This document shows positions 38,059-45,855 of a DNA stretch of 45,855 nt, in pieces (the first letter of the stretch is position 1; every line of letters begins with the position of its first letter). The stretch spans positions 1-45,855 of the forward strand of contig JAQICB010000148.1 in the NCBI GenBank assembly GCA_027858745.1, written 5' to 3'. This DNA is from Bacteroidales bacterium (GTDB lineage Bacteria; Bacteroidota; Bacteroidia; Bacteroidales; UBA1715). The notes under the pieces were generated by a model. The model was not told the DNA's origin. It saw nothing but the letters and a program-made list of their open reading frames with translations, and ran no database searches. The translations under genes and the position numbers were made by a program.

Positions 38059-38741
38059 TAAAAATCAAAGGTATAACCTTTTTCAACTAATGTTTCATAT
38101 TTCTTTTTATTAAACGAATAAAGATTCGCCGCACGATGCGATACATTTTTCTGCTTTTCTTTTAAATCTTTTAAAATACCAATTTTAGCAAGTTTTTTCC
38201 GAAAATTTCGATTATCAATCTTTTTATTCAAAATTGCTTCATACAATGTTTGCAATTGGGTAATAGTAAATTTTTCCGGCAACAAATTATACCCGATTGG
38301 TTCGTAACGCACATGTTTTCGAAGTTTTATTAATGCAGCATCAAATATTTCTGTATGATCAAAAGGTAATTCAGGCACCTCATCAACCGAAATCCAACGT
38401 ACGTCTTGAGCATCGGCTCCAACATCAAGTTTATAATCAGAACTATTTATCAGTGCATAGTAACCAATGGTTATAACTCGTCGTTCAGGATAACGGTCAA
38501 TTTTCCCAAATGCACCAACTTCACGCAAAAACACATTTTTCAGTCCAGTTAAATCTTTTAATCGGCGGGCGGGAACGTGTGTCAAATCTTCGTCAACATA
38601 CACAAAACCACCGGGTAGCGACATCATTCCTTTACAGGGCTCAGTATTTCGTTTAATAAATAATGCTTTTAACTTTCCTTCGTCAAACCCGAATATTACA
38701 CAATCTATTGATAGATTATCAATTAAGAGACTCTCTTTCAT
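38058..38741 (-). CDS. Nudix-domain transcriptional regulator (NrtR/AraR-like)
   Basis: N-terminal Nudix fold (SLPGGFVYVDEDLTHVPARRLKDLTGL), C-terminal winged-helix region (FTITQLQTLYEAILNKKIDNRNFRKKLAKIGIL). Confidence 0.85.
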   Translation of the reverse strand: MKESLLIDNLSIDCVIFGFDEGKLKALFIKRNTEPCKGMMSLPGGFVYVDEDLTHVPARRLKDLTGLKNVFLREVGAFGKIDRYPERRVITIGYYALINSSDYKLDVGADAQDVRWISVDEVPELPFDHTEIFDAALIKLRKHVRYEPIGYNLLPEKFTITQLQTLYEAILNKKIDNRNFRKKLAKIGILKDLKEKQKNVSHRAANLYSFNKKKYETLVEKGYTFDF

Positions 38742-38806
38742 ACATAAAATTTTTGATAAAAATACACAGATATTTTTTGAACCGAAATATTTATTACACT
38801 TTTTAA

Positions 38807-38816
38807 TATAAGTTTG
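38807..38816 (+). promoter_or_regulatory. -7 promoter element TAAGTTTG for the GH29 gene
   Basis: TAnnTTTG match about 25 nt upstream of the ATG at 38840. Confidence 0.4.
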
Positions 38817-38839
38817 TAGATAAATAGTATATTGTAATA

Positions 38840-40147
38840 ATGAAACTGACTTTTGTACCTTTTATTATAGGAATATTATTCTCGTTTAATTTATCTGCTC
38901 AATATACCATTCCCGAAAAAATGGAATGGTGGTATCACGATAGATTCGGTATGTTTATTCATTTTGGCTCATATTCACAATATGGACACGGCGAATGGGT
39001 TCAGTTTTTAGATTCTATTCCCAAAGAAGAGTATCAAACAACAATTACTCAAAAATTTAACCCAATACAATTTAATGCAGCACACATTGCTCGCCTTGCC
39101 AAACAAGCAGGAATGAAATACATTATTATCACAGCGAAACATCACGAAGGGCTCGCAATGTGGAGAACAGAAGCTTTAAGTTTTACAGATTATACCGGAA
39201 CAAAAATTTTTGATATATACAACTATGTGGGTGTTAAACGCGATTTGTTAATGGAACTCAAATTAGAGTGTGAACGTCAAAATATCAAATTTGGTTTATA
39301 TTATTCTATTCTCGATTGGAATCATCCTTCACAGGAAGCTTTTGCATATTTTTCACGTTTTCATACTCTTGACGACAAACCGGAATATGTAGACGATATG
39401 AAAAAGCAAGTCAAAGAATTAGTTGACCGCTACTCTCCTGCTATTCTATGGTTTGATGGCGATTGGTGCAACGACACTACTCCGGTAACACGTACAGATT
39501 GGTGGAACAAAGCCGATGCGATTGATTTGTACAATTACGTTATATCACTCGATTCAACTATTATAGTAAACGAACGAGTAAAACGCGAGTGTGAATTAGG
39601 TGATTTTATGTGTCCGGAAGAAAAAATTCCGAATGCTCCCCTGCCCCGACAATGGGAAACCTGCCAAACAATGAATGGAGGATGGGGCTATACAATTTCG
39701 AAAGAAGATGAATACAAATCGGTTGACACACTTATTCAGGAATTACAAATAATTGTTTCCCGCGATGGTAATTATTTACTTAACATTGGTCCCAAAGGTG
39801 ACGGAAGTATTCCCCGACAAGATATACAAATATTAACAGCTATTGGCAGTTGGATGCAAACATACGGTGAAAGCATTTACGGTGCGGGTCGCAGTCCGTT
39901 TACAGAAGAACCCGAATGGGGATGTTATACCACTAAACCGGGAAAATTATATGCTCACATACAAACACTTCCCAAGGATCGTAGACTTGTAATTCCATTA
40001 GAAAATGCGAGCATTTCATCCGCATATGAATTATCCAATCCTACAAAACAGTTAGATATTCAACATACAAAATCCGATATACTAATTACATTACCCGAGG
40101 AATTACCCGACAATCCGGTAGTATTAATTACCTTCAATTCTATGTAG
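38840..40147 (+). CDS. GH29 alpha-L-fucosidase
   Basis: Signal peptide; EWWYHDRFGMFIHFGSYS, YIIITAKHHEGLAMW, FGLYYSILDWNHP, AILWFDGDW nucleophile, GNYLLNIGPKGDGSIP. Confidence 0.93.
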   Translation: MKLTFVPFIIGILFSFNLSAQYTIPEKMEWWYHDRFGMFIHFGSYSQYGHGEWVQFLDSIPKEEYQTTITQKFNPIQFNAAHIARLAKQAGMKYIIITAKHHEGLAMWRTEALSFTDYTGTKIFDIYNYVGVKRDLLMELKLECERQNIKFGLYYSILDWNHPSQEAFAYFSRFHTLDDKPEYVDDMKKQVKELVDRYSPAILWFDGDWCNDTTPVTRTDWWNKADAIDLYNYVISLDSTIIVNERVKRECELGDFMCPEEKIPNAPLPRQWETCQTMNGGWGYTISKEDEYKSVDTLIQELQIIVSRDGNYLLNIGPKGDGSIPRQDIQILTAIGSWMQTYGESIYGAGRSPFTEEPEWGCYTTKPGKLYAHIQTLPKDRRLVIPLENASISSAYELSNPTKQLDIQHTKSDILITLPEELPDNPVVLITFNSM

Positions 40148-40250
40148 AAATTGTGCGAAGATTATAGTTTTTCCCATATTATTTAAGACGTTATCATTTG
40201 GTTAAATGTTAGGTCACATAATAAATTGGGTGGCTACATAGCTTTTTATA

Positions 40251-40290
40251 TTAACCTGAACTCGAAAAATTACGTCGAACTCAGGTTTTC
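40251..40290 (-). repeat. dispersed intergenic repeat copy E
   Basis: Minus-strand AAAACCTGAGTTCGACGTAATTTTTCGAGTTCAGGTTAA; best-preserved internal symmetry of all copies. Confidence 0.85.
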
Positions 40291-40323
40291 TATAATTCTC
40301 CTTCTTTTATTTCTATAACAAAA

Positions 40324-40352
40324 AAAGAGGAACCCTTTCGGATTCCTCTTGA
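40324..40352. terminator. terminator-like hairpin (AAGAGGAACCCTTTCGGATTCCTCTT)
   Basis: Strong stem-loop between convergent genes (GH29 and the response regulator), with an A-run that acts as a T-run on the minus strand. Confidence 0.7.
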
Positions 40353-40400
40353 ACAGAATTACATATTATACGGGGGTAAAAATATGTAATCTTTTAAATA

Positions 40401-41081
40401 TTATTTGCTCACAAATTTATATCCGACTCCTTTAATTGTTTTAATATATGTATCACCAATTTTTTCGCGAATTTTTCGAACATGTACATCAATTGTACGG
40501 TCGCCAACAAAAATCTCGGTTCCCCATATTAAATTATACATTTCCTGACGGGTAAACACAACACCGGGTTTTGATGCTAGTAAATTAAGAATTTCAAATT
40601 CTTTTTTAGGCAAAAACATTTCTTCTCCCTGCAAAAACACCAAGCGTTGATTTCGGTCAATGGTAATACCGCCAAAATCAAGAATATTTTCTGCCATCGT
40701 TTTCGGCGACATTTTTCGTTTGAGCAAGGCATTAATACGTGCAACCAACACTCGCGGTCGTATAGGTTTAGTTATATAATCGTCTGCCCCAACTTCAAAG
40801 CCTGCAATTTGCGAATAATCTTCGCTTCGAGCTGTTAAAAACACAATAATGGTATGCTCAAATTCGGGATGAGCACGCAATTCACTACAAATTTCAACGC
40901 CATCTCCTTCAGGCATCATAATATCTAACAATATTAGATCGGGCCGCTCAGACAATGCTTTTTTGAAAGCATCTTTACCATTTGTTGCGGATATTACTAT
41001 AAAACCTTCTTTCGATAAATTGTATTCTAAGAATTCAATTATATCCGGTTCGTCGTCTGCTATTAATACTTTATAACTCAT
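40401..41081 (-). CDS. OmpR/PhoB-family response regulator
   Basis: KVLIADDEPDIIEFLEY, LILLDIMMPEGDG, GADDYITKPI receiver motifs; winged-helix VGDRTIDVHVRKIREKIGDTYIKTIKGVGYKF. The given ORF extends to 41123, but MSYKVL at 41081 is the natural start. Confidence 0.92.
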   Translation of the reverse strand: MSYKVLIADDEPDIIEFLEYNLSKEGFIVISATNGKDAFKKALSERPDLILLDIMMPEGDGVEICSELRAHPEFEHTIIVFLTARSEDYSQIAGFEVGADDYITKPIRPRVLVARINALLKRKMSPKTMAENILDFGGITIDRNQRLVFLQGEEMFLPKKEFEILNLLASKPGVVFTRQEMYNLIWGTEIFVGDRTIDVHVRKIREKIGDTYIKTIKGVGYKFVSK

Positions 41082-41285
41082 GGCTACAAATCTATAACTG
41101 AAATGTAAACTCGAATTTACCAACGTGTTATTTATATGTTAATTTTTTCCAACTTATTTACACCTCATTACGCATTAAAAAAACAAACCAAACACTAAAA
41201 ACCAAACACTTACAGAAAAATCGAGCATTTTTAAAACTTAATAGTTTATTAAAATTCACATAAACTACGAATAAAATACATGCTA

Positions 41286-41293
41286 TAGTTTTG
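41286..41293 (+). promoter_or_regulatory. -7 promoter element TAGTTTTG for the TonB-dependent receptor operon
   Basis: TAnnTTTG match about 38 nt upstream of the ATG at 41332. Confidence 0.45.
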
Positions 41294-41331
41294 TTCCCGA
41301 ACAGATTTATTAATTGTATAAAAAAATATAA

Positions 41332-44067
41332 ATGAAAAGATTATTAGTATTACTTACAATGGGGTTAGGAAGTATTATAGGAGTATCACAACCAAGTATG
41401 ATTCAAGGAACAATATTAGATGCACAAACGCAAGAAGAATTAATTGGAGCAACAATATTTTTAATGGAAAATGAAACAATAGGCACAATGAGTAACTACG
41501 ACGGCACATTTGCACTGGACGTTCAGCCCGGCACATATACCGTTGTTTGTACCTATATAACATATGAAAATCAAGTACGAGAAAATATCACCCTAAAAAA
41601 AGGTCAAACTATTACTCTTAATTTTAACTTATCTATTGCCGCAGTAGAAATGGATAAAGTAGTAATAACGGCTCGTGCTAACAAAGAAAGTGAGATAATA
41701 TCGTTACTCGAGCAAAAAAACGCAACAGTAATGCAATCAAGTATCGGTGCACAAGAACTTTCCCGAAAAGGTGCATCGAATGTTGCCTCGGGAATTAAAA
41801 AAATGTCGGGGATTTCTATGATAGGCAGCAACCAATTATTTGTACGCGGTTTGGGTGACCGGTACAATAAAGCTTTATTAAATAATATGCCTATTCCCTC
41901 ACCTGATCCGACAAAAAAAGTAATTCAATTAGATCTTTTTCCGAGTGATGTGGTAAAAAACATTGGCGTTCATAAAGTATATTCAGCAGAATATTATGCA
42001 GATTATTCGGGAGCCTTAATTAATATTGAAACCAAAGATTATCCCGACAAAAAATTTCTTACCATTGGTGGAGGTATTGGATATAATAATCAAACTACCG
42101 GGAGAAATTTTATTGAAGCATATTCAGAAACCGATAATTTTTTGGGATTTGATGTGCAGCAACGAAATGAAATCCTCCCGGAGGAATACAAAATTGTTAA
42201 CCGAAATCAAAACAGCAAAGAATTATCTCGCGATATATTTTCGACTCACTTTGGCGATGTGCAATACAATGCACTACCCGACATTTCTCTAAATATAAGC
42301 GGTGGGAATTACTATATACTCAAAAACGGAAAATTCGGAGTGCTTTTTTCATCATCATTTTCCAACGATTATTTATTTGAAGATTATGTATATAATGCTC
42401 AACTTAAAGCAGACGGAACTATTAAAAATAAATTTCACAAAGACACATATACCTATTCAACACAATTCACAAATTTACTCAGTGCCTCATACATTTCGCA
42501 CAAAGGTGGGGTTATCAAAGCAAATATATTTTACACCTCGGAAACCGAAAATGTTGCTGAACTTAAATATGACGGCTGGGACAATGAAGGAGACTCTCTG
42601 TTTATTCGAAATTACAATTTCTCGAACAACCGTTTATATTATCTGCAAATCTTAGGAGACAAAGCTATTACGAGTAGCACATCATTGTCGTGGGACGCAG
42701 GATATTCACAAGCTGAATCATTTATTCCGGACAGACGACAAACGACCTACATTAAACAAAATAATAATTGGTATCTTTTTGCACTCAACCAGCAAGAAAC
42801 AGCACGTTTTTTTACCGACCAACAAGAATCGACCCTGAGTGGCTCGTTGAAAGGAAATTATCATCCGCAAAACGAATCGTATGAGATTTCAACCGGTATT
42901 GAAAGTAGCTATACAATGAAAGATTTTAATTCGTACGTCTATTTTTACGATATTTCTGCGGTGCAAAATATTGTTACCAACCCATACACACCACTGGATA
43001 TTTTTTCCGAAGAAAATTTTGAAGCAAATAATATATACATAAAAAACGGTAACAGCTATCCCATGCTATATACCGGTCAAAAACTTTTGGGAGCAGCATT
43101 TGCTTCCATAAACTATGAACCTAACGAACAAACCACCATTAATTTTGGACTTCGCTATGAATATGCGGACATAACTGTAACAGATTATAATCAAATAGGT
43201 ACGGCAACAGAAATACCATTGACCTCACATGATATATTTCCGACATTAAATATAAAATATAGCCGTACAGAAAATAAAAACATACGACTTGCGACAAGCA
43301 AAACTATTACCCGTCCCGGTTTTTACGAAAAATCTCCGGCAAGTGTTATACCCGCTTACGGCGAACCAAAAACCGAGGGTAATAAAAATTTAGAAAATGG
43401 CTACAACTACAATCTTGACCTGAAATATGAAATATTCCCCAAAACTGGAGAAATAATGTCTCTCGGCATATATGGAAAAATATTGGAAAATCCTATCGAA
43501 ATGATTAGTAAACCGACCGGGGGAACAATTATGTACTCATTCAAAAACACGGAACGAGGATATGCGACAGGAGCTGAAATCGAAATCAAAAAAATTAGAC
43601 ATGAACAATTTTTTGTTGGCACAAATGCAGCATATATATATACCTTTATTCGGGTTCCCGACAATGCAAACGAAACCGAAAAAACACGAGCAATGCAGGG
43701 AGCTTCACCCTATCTTATAAATGCAGATGCCGGATACCAATTTACATACGGAGAAAATGAAAAACACACTTCAAGCATAGCTCTTGTCTACAATGTATAT
43801 GGACAACGATTATATGCTGTGGGGAGCGGTGGCATGGGCAGTATTTTCGAAAAACCATTTCATTCACTCAATTTGGTTATAAAAAACAAACTGTCTGAAG
43901 TATGGAATGTTAATCTCAGCATTAAAAACATACTCTATCAAGAACAAACATATGTTCAGGGAGTAAATTACAATTTAGATACTAAAACATACGAACGATT
44001 CGAAACTTTGAAAAACTTTGAAAAAGGAATATCAGCAAATATAGACATCTCTTATACAATTAATTAA
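41332..44067 (+). CDS. TonB-dependent outer-membrane receptor with N-terminal carboxypeptidase-regulatory-like domain
   Basis: Signal peptide, QGTILDAQTQEELIGATIFL...NYDGTFALDVQPGTYTV, plug domain (LSRKGASNVASGIKKMSGISMIGSNQLFVRGLGDRYN), long C-terminal beta-barrel. Confidence 0.9.
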   Translation: MKRLLVLLTMGLGSIIGVSQPSMIQGTILDAQTQEELIGATIFLMENETIGTMSNYDGTFALDVQPGTYTVVCTYITYENQVRENITLKKGQTITLNFNLSIAAVEMDKVVITARANKESEIISLLEQKNATVMQSSIGAQELSRKGASNVASGIKKMSGISMIGSNQLFVRGLGDRYNKALLNNMPIPSPDPTKKVIQLDLFPSDVVKNIGVHKVYSAEYYADYSGALINIETKDYPDKKFLTIGGGIGYNNQTTGRNFIEAYSETDNFLGFDVQQRNEILPEEYKIVNRNQNSKELSRDIFSTHFGDVQYNALPDISLNISGGNYYILKNGKFGVLFSSSFSNDYLFEDYVYNAQLKADGTIKNKFHKDTYTYSTQFTNLLSASYISHKGGVIKANIFYTSETENVAELKYDGWDNEGDSLFIRNYNFSNNRLYYLQILGDKAITSSTSLSWDAGYSQAESFIPDRRQTTYIKQNNNWYLFALNQQETARFFTDQQESTLSGSLKGNYHPQNESYEISTGIESSYTMKDFNSYVYFYDISAVQNIVTNPYTPLDIFSEENFEANNIYIKNGNSYPMLYTGQKLLGAAFASINYEPNEQTTINFGLRYEYADITVTDYNQIGTATEIPLTSHDIFPTLNIKYSRTENKNIRLATSKTITRPGFYEKSPASVIPAYGEPKTEGNKNLENGYNYNLDLKYEIFPKTGEIMSLGIYGKILENPIEMISKPTGGTIMYSFKNTERGYATGAEIEIKKIRHEQFFVGTNAAYIYTFIRVPDNANETEKTRAMQGASPYLINADAGYQFTYGENEKHTSSIALVYNVYGQRLYAVGSGGMGSIFEKPFHSLNLVIKNKLSEVWNVNLSIKNILYQEQTYVQGVNYNLDTKTYERFETLKNFEKGISANIDISYTIN

Positions 44068-44098
44068 CTATTTATTTATTTTTTAAAATTTAAAAACA

Positions 44099-45373
44099 AT
44101 GAAAAAAGTACAATTACATGTAGCTATTGCAGCTATCAGTTTAGTTTTAGGCATGATGCTCACATCGTGTAAAGACGACCCGGAAAATCCGGAAAACAAC
44201 GCAGACACAGTTCTCACAGGAAAAATTACTGAGGACTTAACGCTTACCAGTGATCAAACATGGTATTTACGTGGAGATGTACACGTGGTGGCACCGGCAA
44301 TCTTAACAATTGAGGAAGGTGCCCAAATCGTCGCACAATCAGACGTTATTACCTATTTATTGATTGAACAAGGAGCGAAAATTGAAGCAGTCGGATCTGC
44401 TGCAAAACCTATCGTTTTTACTGCTGACGTGAAAGAAAGCGGTGCATGGGGATCTATTCACATTTGTGGTAAAGCTCCTATTAACGTAGAAGGTGGTGCA
44501 GGTTCTTCAGAAATTGGTGATGCAGCTTATGGAGGAAGTGCAGCTGACGACAATTCAGGAATAATGAAATATTGTATACTTGAATACACCGGAACAAGTT
44601 TAGATGAAGAGCACGAATCTAACGGCTTATCGCTTTACGGTGTTGGAAACAGAACAACACTTGAGTATATTCAAATATATAAAGGTGATGACGACGGAAT
44701 TGAGTTTTTTGGTGGTACCGTAAACATTAAATATACAATGGTGTATGGTGCAAAAGACGACAGTTTCGACTGGACACAAGGTTGGTCAGGAAAAGGTCAA
44801 TATTTATTGGCAAAACAAATAGCAGGTATGGGAGATCGTGGTTTTGAAGGTGATAACAACTCAAAAAACAACGCAGTAAGTCCGTTTGCAAACCCTACAT
44901 TGGCAAACATAACCTTAGTCGGTGGATATGAATTAAGCGACAATGCCGGAATATATGGCATGAAACTTCGTGAAGGGACAAAAGGTAAAATTTACAACGC
45001 TGTTGTTACCGGTTTCGACAAACGTTCTATTCATGTTGAGCATAACCAAACACTTACAAACGTTAACAACGGCGACTTAGTTGTTGATTATGCAGTTGTA
45101 AATTCTGATGTTTCTGATGCAGCTATTAAATATTCAGTGTCAAAAGTTATGGACGGAGACACAGAAATTGACGACCCGAATGGTCCAACTGTTGAAGAAA
45201 ACAAAAAATTCGAAACATCAACAAACGTTAAAGTCGAAACAGTTGCAAAATCTACGTCTGCAACATTTACCGGTGGTAAAGATGTGAGCATTGATGATTC
45301 ATGGTTCGAATCTGATACAAACATCGGCTCAGGAGACTCGTGGTTAAACGGCTGGGCACGTATAGATTTTTAA
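44099..45373 (+). CDS. surface lipoprotein, beta-helix-like, partner of the upstream TonB receptor
   Basis: Lipobox TSC followed by KDDPE (LES-like acidic motif); TWYLRGDVHVVAPAILTIEEGAQI...GSAAKPIVFTADVKESGAWGSIHICG typical of Bacteroidetes beta-helix lipoproteins; 31-nt gap to the receptor. Confidence 0.75.
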   Translation: MKKVQLHVAIAAISLVLGMMLTSCKDDPENPENNADTVLTGKITEDLTLTSDQTWYLRGDVHVVAPAILTIEEGAQIVAQSDVITYLLIEQGAKIEAVGSAAKPIVFTADVKESGAWGSIHICGKAPINVEGGAGSSEIGDAAYGGSAADDNSGIMKYCILEYTGTSLDEEHESNGLSLYGVGNRTTLEYIQIYKGDDDGIEFFGGTVNIKYTMVYGAKDDSFDWTQGWSGKGQYLLAKQIAGMGDRGFEGDNNSKNNAVSPFANPTLANITLVGGYELSDNAGIYGMKLREGTKGKIYNAVVTGFDKRSIHVEHNQTLTNVNNGDLVVDYAVVNSDVSDAAIKYSVSKVMDGDTEIDDPNGPTVEENKKFETSTNVKVETVAKSTSATFTGGKDVSIDDSWFESDTNIGSGDSWLNGWARIDF

Positions 45374-45392
45374 TAATATAAATGGAAATTCT

Positions 45393-45429
45393 TAAAAAAA
45401 GGCGGTTTTTTAAACCGCCTTTTTTTTTG
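45393..45429 (+). terminator. rho-independent terminator (AAAAAAGGCGGTTTTTTAAACCGCCTTTTTTTTT)
   Basis: Perfect GC-containing stem with a long T-tract after the lipoprotein stop codon. Confidence 0.9.
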
Positions 45430-45733
45430 TCATTTATGATTATCAGTCCAATACACCACAACCATTAATAATTAACCATTTTATCACGTCTACTTTGGGG
45501 TTTATGCTTGTGGGATATGATTTATCTAAACCTCAAAACCTGAGTTTACACACTGAGCTATTTATTTCGCCCACTTCGGGACTATAACATCGGAGAAGCA
45601 ACAAAGCACATCATCCTGAGAGCCCTCCTTAATTTTATTGTTACAAAATGTAGAGATTACCACACTCTACTACCTTTCGTTCGCAAATAACGTAGTAGTG
45701 TGAAGGTTGTTCTTTTTGGAAGAAAATATATCT

Positions 45734-45770
45734 AATAACCTGAGTTCGATATAATTTTTTAGGTTCAGAA
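45734..45770 (+). repeat. dispersed intergenic repeat copy F (AATAACCTGAGTTCGATATAATTTTTTAGGTTCAGAA)
   Basis: Core match to copies A-E. Confidence 0.85.
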
Positions 45771-45855
45771 CGCTTATAAATAGTGAGGTTCAATCAAAAA
45801 TAATGAAATAATAACGGCTTATTTTAAATTATTTTTGAGCTGAAGATTGCTGTTT

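Noticed and set aside
42026-42655. Overlapping plus-strand ORFs (42026..42292, 42302..42655) within the TonB receptor
   Set aside because: Alternative-frame ORFs in a well-supported TBDT gene.
41332-45373. TonB receptor plus lipoprotein considered as the missing SusC/SusD pair of the xyloglucan locus
   Set aside because: The receptor lacks the typical SusC plug signature seen (ironically) in the DUF4139 protein. The lipoprotein is beta-helix-like rather than helical SusD. It is separated from the locus by a terminator and a divergent regulator.

Overview
The window is a chromosomal segment from a Bacteroidetes (Bacteroidales-like) genome. This is inferred from TAnnTTTG promoter elements, Bacteroidetes-type protein families and low GC. 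No tRNA, rRNA, CRISPR array or transposase gene was recognised. The left third (about 0.65-14.3 kb) is mostly housekeeping: a degenerate transglutaminase-like coiled-coil protein, a hemerythrin/LuxR pair, lpxD, PPi-dependent phosphofructokinase, ndk, kdsA, rarA, cdaA, a CNNM/CBS (CorC-like) membrane protein and glyA. The centre (about 14.5-40.1 kb) looks like a complete xyloglucan/xylose utilisation locus. A minus-strand operon encodes GH2, GH31, XylB, XylA, a XylE-type symporter, a second GH31 and an aldose epimerase. A divergent plus-strand operon encodes two tandem outer-membrane beta-barrel-like proteins, two lipoproteins (one with three repeated beta-sandwich/CBM-like modules) and a GH5 endoglucanase. 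Next to these lie a MuiA/DUF4139-like protein carrying a SusC-type TonB plug motif, a Nudix-family regulator with a degenerate Nudix box, and a GH29 fucosidase. The locus has no SusC/SusD pair in the window; the paralogous beta-barrels and multi-CBM lipoprotein occupy that position. This is my main candidate for an undescribed system. The right end has an OmpR-type response regulator divergent from a TonB-dependent receptor plus surface-lipoprotein operon. A dispersed intergenic repeat (core AACCTGAGTTCGAYRTAATTTTT) occurs at least five times, mostly at gene ends and beside terminators, and supplies the stop codon of one gene and possibly a second.
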